Origin: Marinicella pacifica
Lineage (GTDB): Bacteria > Pseudomonadota > Gammaproteobacteria > Xanthomonadales > Marinicellaceae
Direction of reading: 5' to 3'
Assembly (NCBI RefSeq): GCF_014636635.1
Contig: NZ_BMEO01000005.1
Location: forward strand, 152,011 to 216,010
Length of the DNA: 64,000 nucleotides
A program made the position numbers and the translations under genes. How positions within the stretch are numbered: the stretch's first letter is position 1; each line of letters opens with the position of its first letter. Positions 27,528-37,442 of this stretch are shown piece by piece. A model generated the notes under the pieces. The model saw only the letters and a list, made by a program, of their open reading frames with translations. It searched no databases and was not told where the DNA came from.

Positions 27528-28133
27528 ATGAGTCAGTTATTCAGCCAAAGCCGTTATCTCGTCAGCGCTTACCGCTATGACCAGTTACCTGAAGACAATG
27601 GTCAGGAAATTGCTTTTGCCGGCCGATCCAATGCCGGCAAAAGCACCACCATTAATGCCCTGACCAACCACAAAGGTTTGGCCAAAGTCAGTAAAACACC
27701 CGGCCGAACGCAATTATTTAATTGTTTTGAATTTGCCCCGAATCAGCGGCTGGTGGATTTGCCCGGCTACGGTTATGCCAAAGTGCCTGAAAAAATGCGC
27801 CAACACTGGCAAAAAGAAATTGATTATTACCTGATGAATCGTAAAAGTCTTATTGGGGTGGTGATAATTATGGACATTCGTCATCCGATGAAATCTTTTG
27901 ATGAGCAGATGATTCACTGGGCGTATCAATCGGGTTTACACAGCCATGTGTTGCTCAACAAAGCCGATAAACTCAGCCGTTCCCAAATGACCAAAGCCTT
28001 ACATACCACCCAAAAAAACATCGCCACCATCAGTGACAGCACCACCTGCCAGACTTTTTCGGCGCTGCGCAAAGAAGGTGCCGATGTTCTGTCCAACACG
28101 TTAACACCCTGGTTTAAATCAACCCATGCCTAA
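27528..28133 (+). CDS. engB: ribosome biogenesis GTPase EngB/YihA
   Basis: A 201-residue essential TRAFAC GTPase acting in large-subunit assembly. G1 is FAGRSNAGKST, the switch-I Thr lies in KTPGRTQLFN, G3 is LVDLPGYGYAKVP, G4 is LLNKADKLS and G5 is TFSALRKEG. Length and order match E. coli YihA. It is divergent from the cytochrome c4 gene, the usual neighbour in gammaproteobacteria. Its end overlaps the following unknown gene by 8 bases. Confidence 0.97.
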   Translation: MSQLFSQSRYLVSAYRYDQLPEDNGQEIAFAGRSNAGKSTTINALTNHKGLAKVSKTPGRTQLFNCFEFAPNQRLVDLPGYGYAKVPEKMRQHWQKEIDYYLMNRKSLIGVVIIMDIRHPMKSFDEQMIHWAYQSGLHSHVLLNKADKLSRSQMTKALHTTQKNIATISDSTTCQTFSALRKEGADVLSNTLTPWFKSTHA

Positions 28134-29235
28134 TCAAAACTTGTTCGGCCTTATCAGCTTAGAATGTCAAAGTACGATAAAAACAACTCTGGACAAAATA
28201 CAGGCCAGTGATTTGGGCGATCAAATGGCTGAAGAACTGAGCAGGGTGCTGCGTTTAACACCACAAACCGCTTTGGTGGTTGCGGCTGCCGCTTATCCCA
28301 CCGAGGCTGTCTTAACATCAGGATTTACCCTGCACAATAATTTGTTGAAATACGCTTCGGCGGTTTTGCAAGGAGCGCAACAACAACACCGGGTACTGGC
28401 GATTGGCGCCCATCAGGGCACCATGCCCGAAGGATTGCAACCTGCTAAGAAATCGGCACCTTTAATGCATGTGCCATTTGTTCTTATCACTGAAGATGAA
28501 GCCGTCAGCCATCGTTTTGAAGAGACCTTACTGGACAAAGGCATGGTCTCACCGCCCACTTATCAGTTATTGACTGACTCTTTTCAAGCACAAATTGTGC
28601 ATGCCAATTACATGACCCATCTGGATTTGATTGCCATGATGCACAACCATTATGATCAGGTGGGCATGCACCATTTATGGCAGGTGATTGAAACCGCTTT
28701 ACTGGCGGATCAACCCCACATGGATTTACACCAAAACCTGCAAGCTTTTTATCTGCGCGGTGAAGCCGTTTTTATGCCCTTTTATACGCTTGATGACTTT
28801 GTTCGCGTTCATCCGGGCAGAAGCGAACAAGATTACATTAACTGGTTGATGGCACAACGTTTGGCGTCTGAAGTTTTTCAAAGTCATCAGCTTAACAGTC
28901 TTTTTTTCGATGCTGGACAATCAAACCAAGCGCCGAATGACGACAACCTCAAAAGTAGCTTAATCAAACACCCCTTTTATCACCGGCAACAAAGCTCAGA
29001 ACAACGTCCCGAGCAACCGCAACTGGTGGATTATATGCACCCAACGGCCGGTTATGTATGGACGGTATTAACCGAGACAAGCGGACAACAGCACTGGTTT
29101 TATCCCTTGAACCCAAACGGCCAAAGCGCCATTGACCGGCACCTTGAAACCGAATTCAACAACTTGTACCAAATCGCCATTAAACACAAGCATCGCCTGG
29201 ACGGGCGTTCACAGGAGTCCTCAGGATGTCATTAG
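28126..29235 (+). CDS. conserved-looking protein of unknown function between engB and uvrD
   Basis: A 369-residue protein I do not recognise. It has no signal peptide or obvious membrane helix and looks cytoplasmic. Visible features: an Ala-rich segment (TALVVAAAAYPTEAVLTSG), a His/Met-rich middle (MTHLDLIAMMHNHYDQVGMHH), and a C-terminal half with TAGYVWTVLTETSGQQHWFY. It overlaps engB by 8 bases and uvrD by 10, which strongly supports it as a real, translationally coupled gene. The context hints at a role near DNA or ribosome maintenance, but this is only position. The clustered His residues could bind metal. Confidence 0.8.
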   Translation: MPNQNLFGLISLECQSTIKTTLDKIQASDLGDQMAEELSRVLRLTPQTALVVAAAAYPTEAVLTSGFTLHNNLLKYASAVLQGAQQQHRVLAIGAHQGTMPEGLQPAKKSAPLMHVPFVLITEDEAVSHRFEETLLDKGMVSPPTYQLLTDSFQAQIVHANYMTHLDLIAMMHNHYDQVGMHHLWQVIETALLADQPHMDLHQNLQAFYLRGEAVFMPFYTLDDFVRVHPGRSEQDYINWLMAQRLASEVFQSHQLNSLFFDAGQSNQAPNDDNLKSSLIKHPFYHRQQSSEQRPEQPQLVDYMHPTAGYVWTVLTETSGQQHWFYPLNPNGQSAIDRHLETEFNNLYQIAIKHKHRLDGRSQESSGCH

Positions 29236-31412
29236 ACCCCCACAGTATTATCGAAAACCTCAATGAAACCCAGGCGCAAGCGGTCACCACAGATGCCCAG
29301 CATGCACTGGTGCTGGCCGGTGCAGGCAGTGGTAAAACCCGGGTTTTGGTGCACCGCATCGCCTGGCTGATTACCGCCGAATTTGTTTCGCCTTACAGCA
29401 TTCTCGCGGTCACCTTCACCAACAAAGCGGCCGCTGAAATGCGTAACCGTGTCAGTCATATGCTGAACCGTGAGATTCGGGATTTATGGATTGGCACATT
29501 CCACAGCATTGCCTTGCGACTATTACAAATTAATAACGAGGCCGCCGGTTTACCACGCAATTTTCAGATTCTCGACAGCGATGATCAATACCGATTGATA
29601 CGTCGCTGTTTGAGTGAACTGGAACTCGATGAAAAGCAATGGCCACCACGGACCGTACAGGCTTACATCAATGACCAGAAAAATGAAGGTTTAAGACCCG
29701 ATGAAATCGATGATATGGGAGATTACAACACCGAAATCTTTTTAAAAGTTTATGGCCATTACGATGACCATTGCCGACGCGCTGGCTTGGTGGACTTTTC
29801 TGAAATGTTGATTCGCGCCCATGAATTGTTATTGGATAACGATGATCTGCGGGCTAAATATCAACAACGCTTTTCTCATGTGCTGGTGGATGAATTCCAG
29901 GACACCAACGCCATTCAGTCAGCTTTTATTCAGGTGCTGGCCGGTGACAAAAACAGCGTGATGGTGGTGGGTGATGATGACCAATCAATATATGCCTGGC
30001 GCGGTGCCCGGGTGGATCATATTCTGGATTTTCAAACCCTCTATCCCAAAGCCGAGCAATACAAACTGGAACAAAACTACCGCTCCACCCAAACCATCTT
30101 GGATGCGGCCAACGGTGTCATTGCCAACAACCAGAAAAGACTCGGCAAAAATCTCTGGTCCGCCCAGTCAAAAGGTGAAAAAATTCAGGTGTATGGTGCA
30201 CACTCTGACTATGACGAAGCCTATTTTGTGGCTGAACAAATTGACCGGATGCTTTCCAACACCACAAAAGCCAATGAAATCGCCATTTTATACCGCTCCA
30301 ACGCCCAGTCCCGTTTGTTGGAGGAAAATTTACTCAAACGCAGCATCCCTTATCAAATATACGGCGGACTGCGCTTCTTTGAACGCATGGAAATAAAGGA
30401 TGTACTGGCCTACGCCCGTCTGGTCAATAACCGCCATGATGATCTGGCTTTTGAGCGGGTGATCAATACGCCCACCCGTGGCATTGGCCAGACCACTGTG
30501 AACCGCATTCGTAATCAGGCGCAGATGGATACCATCAGTTTGTGGCAGGCCGCCGCCCAACTAATGCAAAATGGCACACTCAGCGCCCGTGCAGCCGGTT
30601 CTTACGTACAATTTTCCGGCTTAATCGATGAACTCGAACTCAACAGCCGGGAGTACAGTCTGGCTGAACTGTTCAGTGACATCATTGAACGCAGCGGCTT
30701 AAAAGACCATTATTTAAAAGAACCACCTGAAAAAGCCCAATCCCGTTTAGAAAACCTGGACGAATTAATTAACGCTGCAGAAAGCTTCAGCCTTTCTGAC
30801 GAAGAAAGTTCGCTGGGTTTAACGCCTTTGTCCGCTTTTCTGTCACAAGTCAGCCTCGATGCCGGCGACACCGATAACAATAACGAACCCCATGTGCAAC
30901 TGATGACTTTGCATTCAGCCAAAGGCCTGGAGTTTCCTGTGGTGTTTATTGTCGGACTGGAGCAAGGCTTATTTCCGCATATTCAATCCATGGAAGACCC
31001 GGTGAAATTACAGGAGGAACGCCGTTTGGCCTATGTCGGCATCACCCGTGCTGAAAAACAACTGATTCTGTGTTATGCCACGTCACGGCGTATTCGCGGC
31101 AAGATGTCCGCCTGCCTGCCCTCACAGTTTCTGCGTGAAGTACCCAAGGAATTGATTAACCAAATTCGTGGCAACATCCACCCGCCAAAACCACAAATGA
31201 GCGGCTACCACCGCCCGGGTACTACCTTTAACCGACCCGGACAGGAACAGTTACCGTATCAAATCGGTCAGACCGTCCGCCACAGCCGTTTCGGTGAAGG
31301 TGTGGTCACCGATATGAACGGTAAAGGTGATTACCTGCAAGTCCTGGTGCAATTTAACGACGCCGGCCCCAAGGTTCTGGCCGCAAAATATGCCCAATTA
31401 GAAGTGCTCTAA
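29226..31412 (+). CDS. uvrD: DNA helicase II, UvrD family
   Basis: A 728-residue SF1A 3'-5' helicase for nucleotide-excision and mismatch repair. Motif I AGAGSGKTRV, motif Ia TFTNKAAAEMR, motif II VDEFQDTN, motif III VVGDDDQSIYAWRGA, motif IV YRSTQTI, motif V LMTLHSAKGLEFPVVF and motif VI AYVGITRAEKQL are all present. The C-terminus ends in a Tudor-like tail (RHSRFGEGVVTDMNG) typical of UvrD. The length equals the E. coli protein (720). UvrD is favoured over Rep or PcrA by this tail. The gene starts within the preceding unknown gene. Confidence 0.95.
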   Translation: MSLDPHSIIENLNETQAQAVTTDAQHALVLAGAGSGKTRVLVHRIAWLITAEFVSPYSILAVTFTNKAAAEMRNRVSHMLNREIRDLWIGTFHSIALRLLQINNEAAGLPRNFQILDSDDQYRLIRRCLSELELDEKQWPPRTVQAYINDQKNEGLRPDEIDDMGDYNTEIFLKVYGHYDDHCRRAGLVDFSEMLIRAHELLLDNDDLRAKYQQRFSHVLVDEFQDTNAIQSAFIQVLAGDKNSVMVVGDDDQSIYAWRGARVDHILDFQTLYPKAEQYKLEQNYRSTQTILDAANGVIANNQKRLGKNLWSAQSKGEKIQVYGAHSDYDEAYFVAEQIDRMLSNTTKANEIAILYRSNAQSRLLEENLLKRSIPYQIYGGLRFFERMEIKDVLAYARLVNNRHDDLAFERVINTPTRGIGQTTVNRIRNQAQMDTISLWQAAAQLMQNGTLSARAAGSYVQFSGLIDELELNSREYSLAELFSDIIERSGLKDHYLKEPPEKAQSRLENLDELINAAESFSLSDEESSLGLTPLSAFLSQVSLDAGDTDNNNEPHVQLMTLHSAKGLEFPVVFIVGLEQGLFPHIQSMEDPVKLQEERRLAYVGITRAEKQLILCYATSRRIRGKMSACLPSQFLREVPKELINQIRGNIHPPKPQMSGYHRPGTTFNRPGQEQLPYQIGQTVRHSRFGEGVVTDMNGKGDYLQVLVQFNDAGPKVLAAKYAQLEVL

Positions 31413-31423
31413 TGTTGAGCCCT

Positions 31424-32365
31424 CTATGCAAAACGATTGGTGGCATCCACCAGGGCTTTGGCAATGGATGGTTCAAAAGCGGAATGCCCGGCATCGGGGA
31501 CAATCACCAGTTCGGAATTATTAAGTCGCTGATTGAGTTCATAGGCCGACTCCACCGGACAAATCACATCGTAACGCCCCTGGACAATAATGGTGGGAAT
31601 ATCGGCGATAATATCACAATTATCAAGCAACTGGTTCTCATGCTCAAAAAAGCCTTTATTCATAAAATAATGATTTTCTAAACGGGCAAATGCCAACGCA
31701 AATTCAGGCTCAGCGGTATCTTCAATATGCTGTAAATCCGGATACAAATGACAGGTAGAACCCTCCCACACAGACCAGCGTTCCGCCGCGGCTAATTGCA
31801 CCGCCTTATCGTCACTAAATAAACGTTTCTGGTACGCCGTCATTAAATCATGGCGTTCATCTTCAGGGATGTGTTCATAAAAAGGCTGCCAGGCATCCGG
31901 AAATATTCGGCTACAGCCTTCCTGGTAAAACCACAACATTTCTTTTTCACGAAACAAAAAAATACCACGCAACACCAATTCAGTCACCCGTTGCGGATGG
32001 CTTTGGGCATAAGCCAATGACAGTGTGCTGCCCCAGGAACCACCGAAGACTTGCCATTGCTCGATATTCAGATGTTCACGAATCCGCTCCATATCCGCAA
32101 TCAAATCCCAGGTGGTATTTTCTTCAACGCAAGCGTGTGGCGTACTTTGACCGCAGCCCCGCTGGTCAAACTGCACAATATAATATTTTTCAGGATCAAA
32201 AAACCGCAGGGTGTCTTCAGACGTACCGCCGCCCGGCCCGCCATGCACAAAAATCACCGGCTTTCCCTTCGGATTACCGGCTGTTTCCCAGTGGATGGTG
32301 TGGATATCAGAGACCTTGAGCTGACCGCTGTCAATTAATTTGGGAACCGGGAATAATTCTGCCAT
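31424..32365 (-). CDS. pip: prolyl aminopeptidase (proline iminopeptidase)
   Basis: A 313-residue S33 peptidase that releases N-terminal proline from peptides. The start at 32365 (MAELFPVPKL) is preferred: it has an AGGTAACT upstream and gives the family's usual length, while the longer frame to 32443 adds an unlikely leader. Motifs: FVHGGPGGGTS (oxyanion hole), FDQRGCGQS, GGSWGSTLSLAYA (nucleophile), acid in VQGRYDVICP and His in PDAGHSAFEP. No signal peptide, so cytoplasmic. It is convergent with uvrD, only 11 bases apart. Confidence 0.95.
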   Translation of the reverse strand: MAELFPVPKLIDSGQLKVSDIHTIHWETAGNPKGKPVIFVHGGPGGGTSEDTLRFFDPEKYYIVQFDQRGCGQSTPHACVEENTTWDLIADMERIREHLNIEQWQVFGGSWGSTLSLAYAQSHPQRVTELVLRGIFLFREKEMLWFYQEGCSRIFPDAWQPFYEHIPEDERHDLMTAYQKRLFSDDKAVQLAAAERWSVWEGSTCHLYPDLQHIEDTAEPEFALAFARLENHYFMNKGFFEHENQLLDNCDIIADIPTIIVQGRYDVICPVESAYELNQRLNNSELVIVPDAGHSAFEPSIAKALVDATNRFA

Positions 32366-32436
32366 GATAGTTACCTGTGTTAAATCAATGTCTATTATAC
32401 GCTGATCCATGCCAACACTAAACTGTCGATTTTTCA

Positions 32437-32467
32437 TTGTCACATAGCGGTAATTTTACGTTACAAT
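32437..32467 (+). promoter_or_regulatory. predicted sigma70 promoter
   Basis: TTGTCA (32437-32442) and TACAAT (32462-32467) lie 19 bases apart, about 27 bases ahead of the ATG at 32494. The -10 is close to consensus; the spacing is slightly long. Confidence 0.4.
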
Positions 32468-32493
32468 AAATTAAAACTCTCATGTAGTGAACT

Positions 32494-32979
32494 ATGACAC
32501 AAGAACGACCTGTTAACTTAACTCGCCTGGCATTAAAAATTCCGCCGGCTTTGCTGTTTATTATCTGGCTGGCCGCCATGGCTTCTGTGCGCTATATCTT
32601 TCCGGGATTGAACTATACTTTTTTTCTGACACCTTATATCGCCGGCTTATTTTTTATCCTGGGTCTGTTTTTGGTGTTGGCCGGTTTTTTTCATTTTAGA
32701 AAAGTACAAACCACCATCAACCCCAGACAACCTGAAAAAACCACCACCATTGTTACCAGTGGTATCTATCGTGTCAGCCGAAATCCGATGTATTTGGGAT
32801 TTCTTATGTGGCTGATAGCCTGGGCATTTATGTTAGCCAACCTGGTGGGCTTTGTATTTCTGCCCTTATTCGTGTTTTATATGAATCGCTATCAAATTAT
32901 CCCTGAAGAACGAATTCTGCTGAATCAATTTGGCGATATTTATTATCGCTATTTAAACAAGGTTGGACGTTGGTTGTAA
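32494..32979 (+). CDS. integral membrane methyltransferase, ICMT/PEMT-like
   Basis: A 161-residue protein with about four transmembrane helices. The C-terminal half contains TSGIYRVSRNPMYLGFLMWL and IIPEERILLNQFGDIYYRYL, the diagnostic motifs of isoprenylcysteine carboxyl methyltransferase and phospholipid methyltransferase-like bacterial families, where the RNPMY loop and the EE pair bind S-adenosylmethionine. The bacterial substrate is unknown and could be a lipid. The stop is 16 bases before the next gene's ATG, so the pair is probably an operon. Confidence 0.85.
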   Translation: MTQERPVNLTRLALKIPPALLFIIWLAAMASVRYIFPGLNYTFFLTPYIAGLFFILGLFLVLAGFFHFRKVQTTINPRQPEKTTTIVTSGIYRVSRNPMYLGFLMWLIAWAFMLANLVGFVFLPLFVFYMNRYQIIPEERILLNQFGDIYYRYLNKVGRWL

Positions 32980-32995
32980 CAGAGGCCGCCGGTAC

Positions 32996-34324
32996 ATGAT
33001 TAATCCGGTTAAAAAACCCCTGCATTTTTTTGTCAAGCTTGAGCGGCAAATCGCTTTTTATCCCAGTGTTCTGGCACTGGCCGGGTTATTTCTGGCCTTG
33101 GTGATGATGTATTTAGAGCAACTTGGCTTATCGCAATTAATCATCAAGCACGTCCCGATTGTCATGGTGCAAAGCTTTGAAACCGCACGAACTATCTTAG
33201 GAACCTTTATTGGTGGTTTTATTTCCATATTGGTGTTCAGCTTTTCTATGGTAATGATTTTACTGAACCAGGCCGCCGCTAATTTTTCGCCCCGCCTGCT
33301 GCCCGGTCTGGTCTCCAATAAAAAACATCAAATCATCTTAGGCATTTATTTAGCGAGTTTATTTTTCTGTCTGCTGGCCTTGATGCTTATCCAATCCGAA
33401 GGCAAAGAAGTCACCACACCCGGCAGTATGATTCTGATGGCGATATTAATGATGGCGACCTCTTTGACCGCTTTTATCTATTTTATTCATTCCATCTCAA
33501 AATCCATTCAGGTTGATCATATTCTGCATCGTGTTTATGAAGATGCCGCGCATCACTTTAATCACTTGCTTGAAAACAACAAAAACCTGAATGAATCGTC
33601 TGTTATCACAAAAGCACCGGCTGATTTTTCTCCGGTTGATAACTGGACTTTATACCGCGCCCAGACCAATGGCTACCTGAGTGCAGTCGATACTGGCGCA
33701 CTACTTAAACTGATGCACAAAGATGACAACCAAATGCAGATTCTGGTCGGTCGCAGCTATTATATGTTGGCTGGCACACCGCTATTTAAAACCCGTAAAG
33801 CGGTGGAAGATGATTTAGCAAAAGATATACACAGACAATTTTTAATCGAATCTTCAGTATCGGTCAGCGACAATGAAGATTTAGGTTTTAAAGTAATTAC
33901 TGAAATTGCCGTGAAAGCCATGTCACCGGGCATTAACGACCCGGGAACTGCGCTTACCTGTATCGATTACCTCACCCAGTTACTGGCGCTTCGCCTGCGC
34001 TATCAACCCCGGGAATGGTTTCAAGACGATGGCGATGAGGAAAGCGCCCCAGCCACACGTGTACAAATTAAAACCCTCGACTTTGAAGATTTACTGTTCC
34101 AAATTATGGCGCCGTTTCGCACCTATTGTGCCCACGATGTCCTGATTGTTCTAAAATTATTGTATATGCACACCAATTTATTGCAATTGGCACCCACCAA
34201 CTGTCCTGAACAACGCAGCTTAATTAATAGCGCCCGATTACTGAGGACTCAGGCCAAACAAGAAATCTCCCAGGAGTTTGACCATCAACGAATCGATGCC
34301 ATAGTCAAATCAATCGTGTCTTGA
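32996..34324 (+). CDS. DUF2254 membrane protein
   Basis: A 442-residue protein of unknown function. The ATG at 32996 is favoured over an upstream TTG (32963) inside the preceding gene. Four hydrophobic segments occupy about residues 25-170 (for example SVLALAGLFLALVMMYL, FIGGFISILVFSFSMVMILL), with the family stretch NQAAANFSPRLLPGLVSNKKHQ between them. The C-terminal half is soluble with ITEIAVKAMSPGINDPGTAL, a strongly conserved DUF2254 segment. No enzymatic motif is visible. It may be a channel-like or sensor protein; the role is not established. Confidence 0.88.
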   Translation: MINPVKKPLHFFVKLERQIAFYPSVLALAGLFLALVMMYLEQLGLSQLIIKHVPIVMVQSFETARTILGTFIGGFISILVFSFSMVMILLNQAAANFSPRLLPGLVSNKKHQIILGIYLASLFFCLLALMLIQSEGKEVTTPGSMILMAILMMATSLTAFIYFIHSISKSIQVDHILHRVYEDAAHHFNHLLENNKNLNESSVITKAPADFSPVDNWTLYRAQTNGYLSAVDTGALLKLMHKDDNQMQILVGRSYYMLAGTPLFKTRKAVEDDLAKDIHRQFLIESSVSVSDNEDLGFKVITEIAVKAMSPGINDPGTALTCIDYLTQLLALRLRYQPREWFQDDGDEESAPATRVQIKTLDFEDLLFQIMAPFRTYCAHDVLIVLKLLYMHTNLLQLAPTNCPEQRSLINSARLLRTQAKQEISQEFDHQRIDAIVKSIVS

Positions 34325-34391
34325 ATGGTTATTTACCCACGTGTTAACTAAATATTCTAAGCCTTTCAGGAGTGAAAAAAAGCATTAGCCA

Positions 34392-36728
34392 TCATTTTCG
34401 GGCTTTTCTAAAAGCATCCGCCATGGCACCACTGAAGGCACTGTCTGATTGGGATTGCGGGCGTTTATTGCGCTGTGCTGATTTTTTATTGGCTGCTTTG
34501 TTTACCCGTTTACCAGCCTCTTTCTTCGCACTGACTTGACTTGGCGCCTGTTCGGATTTGGCACTTAAGGCAATACGTTTTCTGGGTATATCCAACTCTA
34601 ACACCCGCACCTGGATAATATCACCGGCTTTGACCACATCGCTGGGGTCTTTGACGAAGCGGTCAGCCAATTCGGAAATATGCACCAGCCCATCTTGGTG
34701 CACCCCGATATCCACAAAGGCACCAAAGGCGGTAACATTGGTAATAACACCTTCTAACCGCATGCCAGGTTTTAAATCATCCAGGGTATGGACATTGTCA
34801 TCAAAACGGGCGGTTTTAAATTCACCGCGCGGATCACGTCCGGGTTTTTTCAGCTCTGCCAGAACATCCTTTATCGTATCAATACCAAACTGATCGTTGG
34901 CAAAATCCTGACCATTGATGTGATCCAGGACACCAACCTGACCCATGACGTTTTCGATTGGCTGTTTAACATGATTTAATATGTGTTCCACCAGAGGATA
35001 GGCTTCAGGATGTACGGCGGAATAGTCCAGGGGTTGATTTCCGCCGCGAATGCGCAAGAAACCGGCACATTGCTCAAACATTTTATCCCCCAAACGCGGT
35101 ACTTTCAGCAATTCCTGGCGATTCGTAAAGCCGCCTTGCTTGCTACGATAGTCAATAATATTTTGCGCCACGCTGTCACTTACACCGGCCACATATTTTA
35201 AAATATCCGGTGACGCCGTGTTGAGATCCACACCCACGGCATTCACACAATCCTCGACGGTTGCCTGCAGGGCTTTGGATAGACGGCTTTGGTTAACATC
35301 ATGCTGATACTGACCGACCCCGATGGCTTTGGGGTCAATCTTGACCAGTTCCGCCAGCGGATCTTGTAAACGTCTGGCAATGGACACCGCGCCCCGATAT
35401 GACACATCCAAATCCGGAAACTCCCTGGCCGCTAATTCAGAGGCCGAATACACCGAGGCACCGGCTTCAGAAACCATTATTTTCTGCGCTTTGATGCCGT
35501 TGTTATTGAGCAATTCGGCTGCCAATTGGTCGGTTTCCCGTGACGCGGTGCCGTTGCCGATGGCGACTAAAGATACGTCATGTTTTTGACACAAGTCATT
35601 TAAAATTGCCAACGATTGATCCCATTGTTGTTGTGGTTTATGCGGATAAATAACCGCTTTATCAATCAGTTGACCATTGTGATCAATCACCACCACTTTA
35701 ACACCGGTGCGATAAGCCGGATCAAGACCCATGGTGACGTGGTTTCCAGCCGGAGCTGCCAATAATAAATCTTTTAAGTTGCGGGCAAATATATCAATCG
35801 CCTCAGTTTCTGACTGTTGACGCAACTCAGTGGTTAACTGAAGTGATAGTTTCAAATGCAACTTCACTTTCCAGGCCATTTCCACAGTGCGCATCAACCA
35901 TTCAGACTCTTTTGCCGGCCAACCGGTGTAATCAATAATTTGCCCCAGAGCCGGATGTATTTCTGTGTGTTCGTCCAAAATACTGGGATGGTCAATATTG
36001 AGGTGTAAAAAACCGGCTTTTTGGCCCCTTAATAAAGCCAGCATGCGATGCGAAGGTATTTTATTGACAGCTTCCTGGAAATCAAAATAATCTTTAAAAG
36101 TAGCGGCTTTCGGGTTTTGTTCAGCGTCTTTTTGGACTTTCGAAACAATCACCGCTGTTTGCTGCATCCAATCGCGCAACAACTGCACCAAATCAGCTTC
36201 TTCGGCGAGTTTTTCCATGGCAATCTGGCAAGCGCCGTCCAGGGCAGTTTCCACTGAATCAACCGCCTTATCTTTGTTTATATAGGCATTGGCCAATGTT
36301 TCAGGCGGCTCACCGGGCTGTTCAATAAGTTGTTGCAATAAAGGCGCTAATCCCGCTTCCCGCGCCATTTGTGCTTTGGTGCGGCGTTTTTTCTTATATG
36401 GCAGGTACAGGTCTTCCAGGCGGGTTTTGGTCTCTGCAGCCCATATTTGTTGTTTTAACTCCCCGGTTAACTGACCGTGTTCATCAATGGCTTTTAGTAT
36501 GGTTTGACGCCGTTCGTTTAGCTCACGCATATAGCCAAGATGTTCGTCCAATAAGCGCAATTGTCCATCGTCCAGGCCACCGGTTATTTCCTTACGGTAC
36601 CTTGCGATAAACGGTACGGTATTGCCCGCATCTAAAAGATCAATGGTTTTTTTTACATGCTCTGTTTTAGCTGCGATTTCGGTGGCCAATTGCTGAATCT
36701 GACCCGACGTGAGATCTTGTGTGCCCAT
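34392..36728 (-). CDS. tex: Tex, S1-domain RNA-binding transcription accessory protein
   Basis: A 778-residue protein with the Tex order: N-terminal helical domain (FIARYRKEITGGLDDGQLRLL), YqgF/RNase H-like fold (TMGLDPAYRTGVKVVVID, VAIGNGTASRETD), helix-hairpin-helix segments (VGVDLNTASPDILKYVAGVS, RQELLKVPRLGDKMFEQCAG) and an S1 domain (LKPGMRLEGVITNVTAFGAF). It binds nucleic acid and influences transcription and stress tolerance in other bacteria. The C-terminus adds a basic low-complexity tail. It is transcribed alone, facing the DUF2254 gene. Confidence 0.96.
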   Translation of the reverse strand: MGTQDLTSGQIQQLATEIAAKTEHVKKTIDLLDAGNTVPFIARYRKEITGGLDDGQLRLLDEHLGYMRELNERRQTILKAIDEHGQLTGELKQQIWAAETKTRLEDLYLPYKKKRRTKAQMAREAGLAPLLQQLIEQPGEPPETLANAYINKDKAVDSVETALDGACQIAMEKLAEEADLVQLLRDWMQQTAVIVSKVQKDAEQNPKAATFKDYFDFQEAVNKIPSHRMLALLRGQKAGFLHLNIDHPSILDEHTEIHPALGQIIDYTGWPAKESEWLMRTVEMAWKVKLHLKLSLQLTTELRQQSETEAIDIFARNLKDLLLAAPAGNHVTMGLDPAYRTGVKVVVIDHNGQLIDKAVIYPHKPQQQWDQSLAILNDLCQKHDVSLVAIGNGTASRETDQLAAELLNNNGIKAQKIMVSEAGASVYSASELAAREFPDLDVSYRGAVSIARRLQDPLAELVKIDPKAIGVGQYQHDVNQSRLSKALQATVEDCVNAVGVDLNTASPDILKYVAGVSDSVAQNIIDYRSKQGGFTNRQELLKVPRLGDKMFEQCAGFLRIRGGNQPLDYSAVHPEAYPLVEHILNHVKQPIENVMGQVGVLDHINGQDFANDQFGIDTIKDVLAELKKPGRDPRGEFKTARFDDNVHTLDDLKPGMRLEGVITNVTAFGAFVDIGVHQDGLVHISELADRFVKDPSDVVKAGDIIQVRVLELDIPRKRIALSAKSEQAPSQVSAKKEAGKRVNKAANKKSAQRNKRPQSQSDSAFSGAMADAFRKARK

Positions 36729-36812
36729 GCGATTGTGTGATTTAAAAAATCGCGCATTTTAGCATGAAGATTAATGCGATTACATTTCGTGATATGATAA
36801 ATCGGTTGTTTA

Positions 36813-37442
36813 ATGAGACCAAAAATGAAACGATTTATATTAAATCCCTTGATGAAAGGCGCTCTGGTGGTGTTGCCGCTACTGGTTACCATCTGGATTT
36901 TATGGGCGGCCTTTGTGTGGCTTAACGGTATGGGAATTTCGGCCCTCACGGCCTTAAACCTCGAACAATTTATTTTTCCCGCCAGTGGCCTGATTCTTAT
37001 GTTGGCGGTATTGCTTATCGTCGGTTTGATGTTTCAATTCAGTGTCATCAGCTGGTTTTATCAACGCATGGAAAAAGCCTTGCTGAAATTTCCACTGGTC
37101 AAGACGCTCTATGGTGCGGTCAAAGACCTGGCGAATATGTTTGACAACTCACAGCACAAAACCCAGCAGGTGGCACTGGTGGATATGAGCGACAATGGTT
37201 TAGGTCTGGTGGTGGGCATGATTACCACCGACAGTATTCCTCAGGTGGTAAAGGACCAGTGTGATAATGCCGATGATTTGGTCACGGTTTATTTACCCAT
37301 GAGTTATATGGTTGGCGGTTATACGGTGTTTTTGCCCAGAAGCAAGGTTAAGCCGATGGACTGGACCTTTGAAAAGGCCATGCGTTTCGCCCTGACCGCC
37401 GGTGTTTCCCAAGACAAAGACGACGACCAACCTTTATTATAA
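36813..37442 (+). CDS. DUF502 membrane protein
   Basis: A 209-residue protein with two transmembrane helices (about 16-38 and 54-76) and a soluble C-terminal domain with FPLVKTLYGAVKDLANMF and VYLPMSYMVGGYTVFLPRS, the DUF502 signature. The function is unknown. A second ATG at 36825 (MKRFILNPLMKG) is an equally plausible start. The stop overlaps by 6 bases the stop of the convergent small protein gene. It is divergent from tex and probably shares the short promoter region 36729-36812. Confidence 0.88.
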   Translation: MRPKMKRFILNPLMKGALVVLPLLVTIWILWAAFVWLNGMGISALTALNLEQFIFPASGLILMLAVLLIVGLMFQFSVISWFYQRMEKALLKFPLVKTLYGAVKDLANMFDNSQHKTQQVALVDMSDNGLGLVVGMITTDSIPQVVKDQCDNADDLVTVYLPMSYMVGGYTVFLPRSKVKPMDWTFEKAMRFALTAGVSQDKDDDQPLL

